From: an uncultured bacterium
Lineage (GTDB): Bacteria; Bacillota; Clostridia; Christensenellales; QALW01
Direction of reading: 5' to 3'
DNA length: 13,278 nucleotides
NCBI GenBank assembly: GCA_905214315.1
Contig: CAJMLN010000047.1
Coordinates: 1 to 13,278, forward strand
Shown here: positions 1 to 6,710 of the stretch, in pieces
Position numbering within the stretch: the first letter of the stretch is position 1
Layout of the letters: each line of letters begins with the position of its first letter
Translations under genes and position numbers: made by a program
The notes under the pieces: model-generated
Databases searched by the model: none
What the model was told of the DNA's origin: nothing
Seen by the model: only the letters and a program-made list of their open reading frames with translations

Positions 1-25
1 TATTAAATAAGCGAGAATAAAGACA

Positions 26-62
26 AAAACAGCGGAAATGCATTTCCGCTGTTTTAATTTTT
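26..62 (+). terminator. Rho-independent terminator of an upstream gene outside the window
   Basis: Positions 26-40 and 41-55 are perfect inverted repeats (arm core AAAACAGCGGAAA, centre TGCA). The following bases are AATTTTTTCT, the T-rich tail expected of an intrinsic terminator reading rightward. No coding sequence for the gene it would end is visible in the window, so that gene must lie to the left. The A-rich left arm could also let it work leftward. Confidence 0.8.
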
Positions 63-153
63 TCTCTTTCCGTCAAACCTTGCCTTTTGCTTTCTCCCCT
101 AAGAAGGAATAAAATTTTGTTTAATAGGTGATATTATACGATCCTTCTCACGT

Positions 154-190
154 AAAAAAGCATTCTGTAATTTTACAGAATGCTTTTTTT
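154..190. terminator. Second perfect hairpin terminator, probably bidirectional
   Basis: The 17-nt arms 154-170 and 173-189 are exact reverse complements (core GCATTCTGTAA) around a minimal loop. There are six A on the left and seven T on the right, so it can terminate transcription in both directions. It lies about 100 nt beyond the first terminator with no ORF between them, so its role is unclear. It may be a backup terminator, the end of a short untranslated RNA, or a block against leftward transcription from the gene at 457-1335. Confidence 0.75.
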
Positions 191-456
191 ATTTGTATAA
201 AGAAAAGCAGTGGTAGTACCCAAAAGCTTTAGCTATGCGCAGAAAGAATATCCGAGCGAAGCAGGGAACTCAATTATAAAAGCAGCAGAAGAAAAAGATA
301 CATAGAAGCACAATAGAACGCCCCGCTGGTAATTGAATAGAGGGCACACTATGCAGCAGAAAGAAAACCGAAGAGCCTATAGGTTCGGCTGATAGGCCCT
401 AAGGAGGGCTTGTGCAAACCATCCATCGGCACGGCCGGCGGCTATGATTTTTGCAC
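191..456. other. Intergenic stretch without a recognisable gene
   Basis: I found no ORF with a plausible start, ribosome-binding site and recognisable product on either strand, and no tRNA-like fold. The only structure is the overlapping hairpin set at 366-399, described separately. The right end (about 400-456) is the 3' untranslated region of the minus-strand gene that stops at 457. The region could hold decayed coding sequence, but nothing I can name. Confidence 0.5.
357..390 (-). terminator. Possible weak terminator for the minus-strand acyltransferase-like gene
   Basis: Read on the minus strand, the arms at 390-384 and 372-366 (AGCCGAA / TTCGGTT) form a 7-bp stem with one G-U pair and an 11-nt loop. 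A TTCTTTC stretch follows, about 65 nt past the stop codon at 457. The loop contains half of a competing stem (GGGCCTAT / ATAGGCTC, 399-373). The T tract is interrupted, so this call is tentative. The stronger hairpin at 154-190 could do the job instead. Confidence 0.35.
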
Positions 457-1335
457 TTATGCAATATCTTCGATAACCTGCTCCGGCGGGGTGTCCAGCT
501 TAGAAGGAACATGGAACAGTTTTTCCAAGCTTTTAAAAGCGCTGGCCATATAATGGCCGTCGGTGATCCGTTCATCCGTGACAACGGTATAGTCCACTAC
601 CGTGCGCTTATATATGTTACCTTCTTCGGTAAGGGCGAGTTCCCGGCGTTTGGCGCCGAATGTGATAAAGACCGGCGTATTGCCGAAATTATACAAATGA
701 TGATAGATCGGCGGAATTCCCAGTGAGCCCAGGTTGGATACGAAAATACTGCAGTGGAACGGAGATGCTTCATTGATTACCTTGGGCATCAAGCCGAAAT
801 AGTCCAGCAGCTGCATCAGGCCGACGAACAGGCGCAGAAGAACGGCAGGCATAATATTGATGGCCCGGGCTACGAAATCAAGATTGGTGGTATCACCCTG
901 CCTGCGGGCTATATCGATGGCTTCTTCCATGCGGTGGTAAACGTCTTCGGCAGTGTCGGTGGGCTGAAAACGCACCTTGATGGCGGTTTCCTGGGCATTG
1001 AGTTTCATTTCTTTTTTGACCATCATACTTAAAACGATCTCATTGCGGCTGAAAATACGCTGTCCGGCAATAAAGCGATTAATAGCGGGTTTTTGGGATA
1101 CCATGCGCACATAGGCCGCTACGATTAAATGCATAAAGCCAAAACCGGAAAGTCCATGTTCCCGCTTTTCTTTAATGTACGTTTCAATAGCATCGTAATC
1201 AATACTGGCTTTAAAGTAGTTTTGCGCATCGCTGCGGGTCTTCATAATAAATGGGGAAACATAATTCATCGGCGGTAATGAACGGATTTTACGGCCATCT
1301 CTGCGGTCGCCGACCCGACGTTTTCTTTTTGGCAT
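457..1335 (-). CDS. E2/chloramphenicol-acetyltransferase-fold acyltransferase-like protein
   Basis: A 292-aa protein resembling the catalytic domain of 2-oxo acid dehydrogenase E2 subunits and CAT (Pfam 2-oxoacid_dh type), seen as a stand-alone protein in Clostridia. It has no lipoyl or peripheral-subunit-binding domain, so it is not a normal E2 chain. The N-terminus is strongly basic (KRKRRVGDRRDGRK). The C-terminal motif TDERITDGHY (residues 253-262) aligns with the E2 active-site motif DHRxxDG. The catalytic His is Glu255, while Asp259-Gly260 is kept. A hydrophobic stretch lies near residues 162-178 (MPAVLLRLFVGLMQLLD). The start is supported by AGGAGG (complement of 1344-1349) eight bases upstream. 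The gene is divergent from the GH94 gene, with 161 bp between the starts. The substrate and even enzymatic activity are unknown. Family placement is fairly secure; function is not. Confidence 0.85.
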   Translation of the reverse strand: MPKRKRRVGDRRDGRKIRSLPPMNYVSPFIMKTRSDAQNYFKASIDYDAIETYIKEKREHGLSGFGFMHLIVAAYVRMVSQKPAINRFIAGQRIFSRNEIVLSMMVKKEMKLNAQETAIKVRFQPTDTAEDVYHRMEEAIDIARRQGDTTNLDFVARAINIMPAVLLRLFVGLMQLLDYFGLMPKVINEASPFHCSIFVSNLGSLGIPPIYHHLYNFGNTPVFITFGAKRRELALTEEGNIYKRTVVDYTVVTDERITDGHYMASAFKSLEKLFHVPSKLDTPPEQVIEDIA

Positions 1336-1430
1336 AAACAGGGCCTCCTAAAAAAATAAAAATGATATCAAATAATGACGGTATTATTTTAGCAGAAAAA
1401 ACGTACTTTGGCGAGTTTTATTTTAATTTA

Positions 1431-1459
1431 TTGATGAGAAATATGTTTTATGCTATAAT
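1431..1459 (+). promoter_or_regulatory. Vegetative (sigma-A type) promoter of the GH94 gene
   Basis: A -35 box TTGATG (1431-1436) and a perfect -10 box TATAAT (1454-1459) are separated by 17 bp, about 37 nt upstream of the ATG at 1497. No operator-like palindrome is obvious between the promoter and the start codon. Confidence 0.8.
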
Positions 1460-1496
1460 GAATCCATAAAAACAAAGTTTTGAAAAGGAGAAAAAT

Positions 1497-3782
1497 ATGT
1501 TAAAAAATCCATATGGAGATTTTCTTCATGAGGGGAGCGCGTTTGAAATTCAAACACCAGATCTTCCTCGCAATTGGTATAATTATCTTTGGAATGATAA
1601 TTATATTACTTTTGTTTCACAGACCGGCGCCGGCGAGGGCTTTTTGCAGGATTCTCTGGGGCGGCGCATCGGCTTGGTGGACGGCCGGGGTGTTTATCTT
1701 GCGGAGGGTGGTACGCATTGGGGAATCAGCGGTCTTCCGGTGAAGGAGCAGCGAGAAGCTTTTTCCTGTGTGCATGACTTGGGAAATACAGTGATCACGG
1801 TAAAAAACCGGGGAATTGTTTCGGAGCTGCGCTTTTTTGTACCCAACAGCGAAAGCTGCGAGCTCTGGCGGCTGAAGATAAAAAATGAAACGGAACAGAA
1901 ACGTACGGTAACCGTGTGGGGATATGCCGGCACAACGATAGACGGTCCTTATGTGCGCCAGGGGTATAATCTTTCACAGGCAGATTTTGATCCTGAATTA
2001 AACGGGGTTATCAGCAAAAATTATTGTGATTTTTTTGGTAAGCATAATATTCCCTACTATAGTTTTATGGCGCTTTCGGAGAAAGCGGACGGATTTGATG
2101 CCTCGGTCAATGCTTTTATCGGACCGTATGGTTCCCTGGCGCATCCTTTGGCCCTGGAGAGGGGCGGCTGTTCCAATACGGCTGGCAACGCTGAGAAACT
2201 GGCGTTTGCTTTGGAAAAAAAGATAGAGCTGGAGGCCTATGAAGAGAAGGAATTGGTTTTTATCTGTGCCATAGCCTTTACGCGGGAAGAGGCAGAAGAG
2301 ATTCGCTGCCGTTACAGTGTGCCGGAGAATGTAGAAGAGGAGCTGAAACAGGTAAAAACGAAATTTGCCCGCCAAATTGACGGTGTGAAGATCGATACGC
2401 CGGATCCTGAGTTAAACCTGCTGTTCTCTTGGCTGAAGCATCAGGCGAATATGGGATCGAGATGGGCGCGTGTGCGGCATAACGGTTACCGGGATATGAA
2501 CAGCGACTGCGAGTGTCTGGCTGCGGTAAATCCGGCCCTGGCGCTGGAGAGGTTCAAGCGGGTACTTACTTACCAGTATGCCAACGGTTATGCACCCCGT
2601 ACGATCCGCGGCGGCGCGATCTGCGATAATAATTTTGCTGATAATATGGTATGGATCACTTTTACTGCCAGCGCGGTTTTAAAGGAACTTGGAGATAAAA
2701 AAATTATGGATATCCCTGTTCCGTTTAATGATGGAACGATGGCTCCGATTTATGAACATGTGCGCCGAAGCGTTGAGTTTTTGTATAATTTCCGCGGGTA
2801 TCACGATTTGATTCGCATTTGGGGCGGCGATTGGAATGACTGCATGAATCAGGCCGGACTGCAAGGTAAAGGGGTAAGTGTATGGCTGAGTATCGCCTGG
2901 TACCGTGCTAACCGTATGTTCGGTGAAATTGCGCGCATCTGCGGGCGTGAAGAAGATGCGCGGCTTGCCGCGGCCCGTGGGGAGGAGCTGCGGAATTTGG
3001 TAGAAAAATACGGTTGGGACGGCGAATATTATCTTTGTGCCTATAGCGATGATGGCAGTAAGATTGGCTCTGGGGAATGCAGGGAGGGAAAAATGTTTTT
3101 AATTCCGCAGCTGTGGGCGGTTTTTTCCGGCATTTCTAAAAATGGCCGGGAGATTCAGGCTATGGAGGCGGTAGAAAAGTATCTTTCCTCGCCGTTGGGT
3201 ACGCTGATTTCGGCGCCCCCCTATACGGAGTATGATGAGCACGTCGGCGTGATCACGCTGAAGCCGGCAGGCGTTCATGAAAACGGTGGAGTATATCTGC
3301 ATACGATCGCTTGGAAGATCGCTGCCGATGCTATACTGAAGCGGGCGGAAAATGTGGAAAAAGATCTGCTGACAATTCTTCCTTTTCGTAATCCGGTTGT
3401 GCAAAACCGGGCAGAGCCGTATGTTTTATGTAATTCATATTTGGGGCGGCAAACCGGTTACCGGTATGGCACGCCCGGGCAAAGCTGGCGTACTGCTGCG
3501 GGGCCGTGGCTGGAAAAAGCGCTGATCGGCTATGTGTTCGGCTTGATACCGGAAATGAAGGGACTGCGGGTGGAACCCTGCCTTCCGCCCTCGTGGAAAA
3601 CGTGTGCAATTACAAAAAATTTCAGGAGTGCCGTATATCACATTCAATATGAAAATAACGGAACCGAGGTTTCGGAAATCTGGGTGAACGGTGAAAAAAT
3701 CAGCGGAACCCTGCTTCCCTTTAAAGAAAAAACCGTTTTTGAAGTGACGGTAAAAACACAAAAGGCGAATGTACAAAAATAG
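1497..3782 (+). CDS. GH94-family glycoside phosphorylase (cellobiose/chitobiose phosphorylase-like)
   Basis: A 761-aa cytoplasmic enzyme (no signal peptide) of the inverting phosphorylase family GH94, which splits beta-linked disaccharides or oligosaccharides with phosphate to give a sugar 1-phosphate. Visible landmarks in family order are: an N-terminal beta-sandwich opening with NWYNYLWND and a TGAGEGFLQD stretch; the sugar-binding loop NGYRDMNSD (residues 329-337); the general-acid motif GGDWNDC (443-449); the HENGGVYLHTIAW motif around Glu595, equivalent to the family's ENGxxFxH phosphate/sugar site; and the C-terminal GYVFGLIPEMKGLRVEPCLP segment. Its length is slightly below the usual 780-830 aa, but all motifs are present. 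AAGGAG at 1485-1490, six bases before the ATG, fixes the start. Substrate cannot be read from the sequence: cellobiose, chitobiose, laminaribiose and cellobionate enzymes all belong here, and no transporter or phosphoglucomutase gene is adjacent. The stop is TAG. Confidence 0.87.
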   Translation: MLKNPYGDFLHEGSAFEIQTPDLPRNWYNYLWNDNYITFVSQTGAGEGFLQDSLGRRIGLVDGRGVYLAEGGTHWGISGLPVKEQREAFSCVHDLGNTVITVKNRGIVSELRFFVPNSESCELWRLKIKNETEQKRTVTVWGYAGTTIDGPYVRQGYNLSQADFDPELNGVISKNYCDFFGKHNIPYYSFMALSEKADGFDASVNAFIGPYGSLAHPLALERGGCSNTAGNAEKLAFALEKKIELEAYEEKELVFICAIAFTREEAEEIRCRYSVPENVEEELKQVKTKFARQIDGVKIDTPDPELNLLFSWLKHQANMGSRWARVRHNGYRDMNSDCECLAAVNPALALERFKRVLTYQYANGYAPRTIRGGAICDNNFADNMVWITFTASAVLKELGDKKIMDIPVPFNDGTMAPIYEHVRRSVEFLYNFRGYHDLIRIWGGDWNDCMNQAGLQGKGVSVWLSIAWYRANRMFGEIARICGREEDARLAAARGEELRNLVEKYGWDGEYYLCAYSDDGSKIGSGECREGKMFLIPQLWAVFSGISKNGREIQAMEAVEKYLSSPLGTLISAPPYTEYDEHVGVITLKPAGVHENGGVYLHTIAWKIAADAILKRAENVEKDLLTILPFRNPVVQNRAEPYVLCNSYLGRQTGYRYGTPGQSWRTAAGPWLEKALIGYVFGLIPEMKGLRVEPCLPPSWKTCAITKNFRSAVYHIQYENNGTEVSEIWVNGEKISGTLLPFKEKTVFEVTVKTQKANVQK

Positions 3783-3842
3783 GGGAGCGGATATTTTTTT
3801 CGATTCTTTTTTAAAAATAGGCGCATAAATTTCAAACAGGTG

Positions 3843-3956
3843 ATGGTTACGGATATTGTTTTAGGAATTTTGATCGGAGCATGGAGCCTGTTTTCTTTAA
3901 AAAATTTCAAGTGCTGCGGCAGTTGTAAACGATGCAGAAAATGCCGCAGAAAATAG
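3843..3956 (+). CDS. Cys-rich single-helix micropeptide, FeoB-associated-like
   Basis: A 37-aa ORF with an N-terminal hydrophobic helix (IVLGILIGAWSLF, residues 5-17) followed by a short basic, Cys-rich tail: C24, C25, C28, C31 and C34 among Lys and Arg. This layout matches the small FeoB-associated Cys-rich membrane proteins of Clostridia (one helix, then a Cys cluster), although no feoB is in the window and the tail is more basic than usual. The start is uncertain. ATG 3843 is preceded in frame by GTG 3840, and the sequence covering the ATG itself (AGGTGAT, 3838-3844) looks like a Shine-Dalgarno element, leaving no ordinary spacing. The ORF lies 60 bp after the GH94 stop, in the same frame. 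Its stop codon abuts the terminator stem that starts at 3957, a position typical of a real gene end. Confidence 0.5.
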   Translation: MVTDIVLGILIGAWSLFSLKNFKCCGSCKRCRKCRRK

Positions 3957-3986
3957 GCCTCTGCTTTTTAGCAGAGGCTTCATTTT
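3957..3986 (+). terminator. Rho-independent terminator after the micropeptide / GH94 gene
   Basis: An 8-bp perfect stem, GCCTCTGC (3957-3964) and GCAGAGGC (3971-3978), with loop TTTTTA and tail TTCATTTT. It ends transcription from the GH94 promoter before the next promoter, which begins only four bases later at 3990. Confidence 0.8.
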
Positions 3987-3989
3987 GAT

Positions 3990-4018
3990 TTGACCGCGTG
4001 ATAGAAAAATGCTATAAT
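3990..4018 (+). promoter_or_regulatory. Near-consensus vegetative promoter of the alcohol dehydrogenase gene
   Basis: TTGACC (3990-3995), a 17-bp spacer, then TATAAT (4013-4018). The predicted transcript starts near 4025, giving a leader of about 40 nt to the ATG at 4065. The gene is therefore a separate transcription unit from the GH94 gene. Confidence 0.85.
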
Positions 4019-4064
4019 AGATAAAAAATAATCGATATGAAGTTCCTTTCTGGAGAAATGTACG

Positions 4065-5210
4065 ATGAAAAAATTTGAAGTTGTTACGGATATTTATTTT
4101 GGTGAAAATGCGTTAAACCGCCTTAAAGAGCTTTCTTACCAGCGGGTATTTATCGTATCGGATCCTTTTGTTGTGGAAAGCGGACTGATCCGCAATGTTA
4201 CGCGGCCGCTGGAGCAGGCGGGTATTCCCTATGAGTTATATACGGACGTAGTTGCCGACCCTACGGTAGAAAAGGTGATTTCGGGAATTACCGCGGTTTT
4301 GAAGGCTGAACCGGAGTGTATCATTGCGGTGGGCGGCGGTTCAGCTATGGATTTGGCCAAGTCCATTCGTAAGATTGCCGGGCAGATACAGCCGGAATTT
4401 AAACCCTGCCTGATTGCCATTCCCACTACCAGCGGTACCGGCAGTGAGGTAACCTCTTTTTCGGTGATTACCGACAGCCAAACCCACAGCAAAATTCCGT
4501 TGGCTTCGCGGGATATGACGCCGGATGAAGCGATTTTGGATGAGGTTCTGGTAAAAAGCGTGCCCGCCAGTGTTACTGCCGATACGGGCATGGATGTGCT
4601 TACGCATGCGATTGAGGCGTATGTAAGTATCAACAATAATGAATTTTCCGGTGCTTTGGCAGAAAAAGCTGTGGAAATCTGCGGTCAGTTCCTTTACCGC
4701 TCTTATTCGGATAACAATGATTCTCACGCGCGCCGCAAAATGCACATTGCCGCCTGTTTGGCCGGTTTGGCGTTTAACTCGGCATCATTGGGCTTAAACC
4801 ATGGTATGGCGCATCAGCTGGGCGCGGTATTTCATATTCCTCACGGGCGGGCAAACGCCATGCTGCTTCCCTGCATCATCGAGTATAACAGCAGCATTAA
4901 TAAGCTTTCTAAAAGCAGGGAAAACTATGACCAGTGCGTAAGAAAATACTGCAATATTGCGCGAATGCTGGGGCTTCACAGCATCAACGAGGTTATGACC
5001 ATCCACTCCCTGTGCAACTATATGCGGTTTATTTCTGAGGAAATGTGTATTCCCATGCATTTGAGCGAGATCTTAAGTATTTCAAAAGAAGAATATGAAA
5101 GCCATTTGAGTGCCATGGCGGACGCGGCGCTGAAGGACGGCTGCACGGCTACCAATCCCCGGATTCCTACTAAAGATGATGTGATTGAGCTGTATAAAAA
5201 GATATGGTAA
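4065..5210 (+). CDS. Iron-containing (group III) alcohol dehydrogenase
   Basis: A 381-aa NAD(P)-dependent oxidoreductase of the Fe-ADH family, full length for the family. The N-terminal Rossmann-like half carries VGGGSAMD (residues 89-96), whose final Asp usually goes with NAD preference, and IPTTSGTGSEVT follows. The C-terminal metal-binding half supplies the four ligands expected from the FucO/AdhB pattern: Asp177 and His181 in DVLTHAIEAY, His246 in GLNHGMAHQLG, and His260 in IPHGRANA. The spacing H246-H260 equals that of FucO H263-H277. Its closest functional relatives by feel are propanol/ethanol dehydrogenases of the PduQ/EutG type, so a role in reducing aldehydes to alcohols during fermentation is likely, but the substrate is not determined. 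TGGAGA at 4051-4056 supports the start. It is monocistronic, with its own promoter and terminator. Confidence 0.93.
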   Translation: MKKFEVVTDIYFGENALNRLKELSYQRVFIVSDPFVVESGLIRNVTRPLEQAGIPYELYTDVVADPTVEKVISGITAVLKAEPECIIAVGGGSAMDLAKSIRKIAGQIQPEFKPCLIAIPTTSGTGSEVTSFSVITDSQTHSKIPLASRDMTPDEAILDEVLVKSVPASVTADTGMDVLTHAIEAYVSINNNEFSGALAEKAVEICGQFLYRSYSDNNDSHARRKMHIAACLAGLAFNSASLGLNHGMAHQLGAVFHIPHGRANAMLLPCIIEYNSSINKLSKSRENYDQCVRKYCNIARMLGLHSINEVMTIHSLCNYMRFISEEMCIPMHLSEILSISKEEYESHLSAMADAALKDGCTATNPRIPTKDDVIELYKKIW

Positions 5211-5239
5211 ACGCCGGCAGGGATGCTGGCGTGGGAAAG

Positions 5240-5280
5240 AAACCGGCTTTAAAAGCTTGCTTTTGAGTCGGTTTTATTTT
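5240..5280 (+). terminator. Rho-independent terminator of the alcohol dehydrogenase gene
   Basis: A long stem, 5240-5256 (AAACCGGCTTTAAAAGC) with 5259-5274, tolerates one bulged T and a few G-U pairs. It is followed by TATTTTAT. It starts 30 bases after the dehydrogenase stop codon. Confidence 0.7.
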
Positions 5281-5399
5281 ATAATAAAAAAAGTCGTTTT
5301 GCCGTTTGCAGCTTGCCGGGCATAACGGTTTTTAAAATGCAGAACAGACGGCAGGACGGTATGGATTGTCCGCGTTCGTTGTTTTTGTGGGGGAATCAA

Positions 5400-5573
5400 A
5401 TGAAAGAGAATTCAAGAGTTTTATGCCTTTGCCGCGGAATCACAGAGGAACAGATCCGGCAGGCTGTGGCGGACGGTGCGGAAACCCTGGAGGAAGTGTG
5501 CGCCGCTACCGGCTGCTGTATGCGCTGCGGCGCCTGCTGCGGAGAAATACAGGATTTTATAGATTTGCTGTAG
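5400..5573 (+). CDS. Bfd-like [2Fe-2S]-binding protein
   Basis: A 57-aa protein consisting of a BFD-like [2Fe-2S] domain. The four cluster ligands follow the family pattern C-x-C-x31-C-x2-C: Cys9, Cys11, Cys43 and Cys46. Additional cysteines at 34, 39, 40 and 47 make it unusually Cys-rich. Such domains act as small electron carriers or as parts of larger oxidoreductases; bacterioferritin-associated ferredoxin is the best-known member. The frame is open upstream to an ATG at 5313, but the added 29 residues look unlike the family. The ATG at 5400, preceded by a G-rich GGGGGAA stretch, gives the normal domain length. It starts a tight three-gene run, with the next gene 12 bp downstream. No bacterioferritin gene is present, so the partner is unknown. 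Confidence 0.82.
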   Translation: MKENSRVLCLCRGITEEQIRQAVADGAETLEEVCAATGCCMRCGACCGEIQDFIDLL

Positions 5574-5585
5574 AGGAGTTTTTGC

Positions 5586-5801
5586 ATGGAAAAATATAAG
5601 ATAGACCGTATCAATGAATTGGCGCACAGGGCCAAAACGGTGGGGCTTACTCCGCAGGAAGTGGAGGAACAGCAGCTGCTGCGTGCGGAATACCGGGCGG
5701 CGTTCCGAGCCAGCCTTACCGGAATTATGGAGCATACCGTTATTCAGCGCCCTGACGGTACGAAGGAAAAGATCGAAAAGAGAGATTCGGCCAAATGCTG
5801 A
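5586..5801 (+). CDS. DUF896 (YnzC-like) protein
   Basis: A 71-aa cytosolic protein of the DUF896 family common in Firmicutes. The family signature is clear: IDRINELAHRAKTVGLT (residues 6-22), then EEQQLLRAEYRAAFRASL. It is predicted to be a helical hairpin followed by a polar tail (PDGTKEKIEKRD). The Bacillus relative YnzC belongs to an SOS-linked operon with yneA and yneB, but those neighbours are absent here and its molecular role is not established. AGGAG at 5574-5578, seven bases before the ATG and overlapping the end of the preceding gene, supports both the start and co-transcription. Confidence 0.92.
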   Translation: MEKYKIDRINELAHRAKTVGLTPQEVEEQQLLRAEYRAAFRASLTGIMEHTVIQRPDGTKEKIEKRDSAKC

Positions 5802-5831
5802 ACCGTTGACAGCAGCATATAGGGAGTAAAA

Positions 5832-6710
5832 ATGCATTTTGTTCAGGCCAAGGGGATTCTTTCCTCTGCAAACGGAATGAATTTATACCGCGGTTGTACG
5901 CATGGCTGTATTTATTGTGATTCCAGAAGCAGCTGTTACCGGATGCCGCATGCGTTTGAGGATATCGAGGTGAAGGAAAACGCGGTTCTCCTGCTGGAGC
6001 AGGCACTCAGGCGCAAAAGAAAAAAGTGCATGATAGCCACCGGCGCGATGACGGATCCGTATTTGCCCGAGGAAAAGAGCCTGGAGCAGACGAAAAAGGC
6101 GCTGGAGGTCATTGAAAAATACGGCTTCGGCGTGGTAGTGCATACGAAATCCGATCTGATTCTGCGGGATATTGCGCTGCTGAAAAGAATTCACCGAAAA
6201 ACCAGATGTGTGGTGCAAATGACGCTTACCACGCTGGATGAGGATTTGTGCAGAAAAATAGAGCCGAACGTGTGCACCACGCGGCGGCGTGCCGAGGTGC
6301 TTATGCGCCTGCGGGAGGAGGGCATTCCTACCGTGGTGTGGCTGTGTCCGATTTTGCCGTTTTTAAATGATACGCCCCGCAATATCTCCGGCATTGTAGA
6401 GCTTTGTGCGGAGGCGGGAGTGTTTGGCATTCTTTGTTTTGGCATGGGGCTTACGCTGCGCGAGGGCAACCGCGAATATTTTTACAGGCAGCTGGATGCA
6501 CTGTTTCCGGGATTGAAGCAGACGTATATCCGTACCTACGGCAGCCGTTACGAGGCGGTAAGTCCGCAGAACGAGAGCTTGATGCGGCTGTTTTATGAAA
6601 AATGCTGTCAGAGCGGCATTGTGTACGATCACCGTGAAATTTTTGCGTTTTTAAATGCTTTTGAGGAAAAGCAAATGCCGCAGCAGACCGATTTCTTCTC
6701 TTCTATCTGA
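5832..6710 (+). CDS. SPL-family radical SAM protein
   Basis: A 292-aa radical S-adenosylmethionine protein of the spore photolyase-like group (COG1533 type). The [4Fe-4S]/SAM motif CxxxCxxC is RGCTHGCIYCD, with Cys22, Cys26 and Cys29. ATGAMTDPYLPEEKSLEQT is the family's characteristic MSDPYxPxE segment, and VVHTKSDLILRD and LCPILPFLND are later TIM-barrel strands. Members of this group are often labelled DNA-repair photolyases, but only true SplB is shown to repair spore photoproduct, and this protein is shorter, so a repair function should not be assumed. AGGGAG at 5821-5826, five bases before the ATG, sets the start, 30 bp after the DUF896 stop. The Bfd-like protein upstream could be an electron donor for reductive SAM cleavage; that is inference from position only. 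Confidence 0.9.
   Translation: MHFVQAKGILSSANGMNLYRGCTHGCIYCDSRSSCYRMPHAFEDIEVKENAVLLLEQALRRKRKKCMIATGAMTDPYLPEEKSLEQTKKALEVIEKYGFGVVVHTKSDLILRDIALLKRIHRKTRCVVQMTLTTLDEDLCRKIEPNVCTTRRRAEVLMRLREEGIPTVVWLCPILPFLNDTPRNISGIVELCAEAGVFGILCFGMGLTLREGNREYFYRQLDALFPGLKQTYIRTYGSRYEAVSPQNESLMRLFYEKCCQSGIVYDHREIFAFLNAFEEKQMPQQTDFFSSI

Noticed and set aside
26..190. The two inverted repeats at the left edge as CRISPR repeats or transposon ends
   Set aside because: The two hairpins have different sequences, there are no spacers or flanking target duplications, and each has the A/T flanks of an intrinsic terminator.
381..392. GGTTCGGCTGAT as a tRNA T-loop remnant
   Set aside because: No acceptor stem, anticodon arm or CCA end can be drawn around it, and the bases are accounted for by the overlapping hairpins.
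399..584. Short minus-strand frame overlapping the end of the E2-like gene
   Set aside because: It is an out-of-frame shadow of the coding end; its product is low-complexity in basic and Pro residues and no start signal is present.
754..1032. Plus-strand open frame inside the E2-like gene (also 451-726)
   Set aside because: These are antisense shadows of the minus-strand gene, without ribosome-binding sites or family resemblance. The E2/CAT-like motifs are on the other strand.
3990..5210. Alcohol dehydrogenase as part of a bacterial microcompartment operon (PduQ/EutG-like)
   Set aside because: The gene has its own promoter and terminator and there are no shell proteins or aldehyde dehydrogenase nearby; resemblance alone does not support it.
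5313..5399. Upstream in-frame ATG extending the Bfd-like protein by 29 residues
   Set aside because: The extension is outside the normal domain, reads like translated leader, and the ATG at 5400 gives the typical length with a G-rich region just before it.
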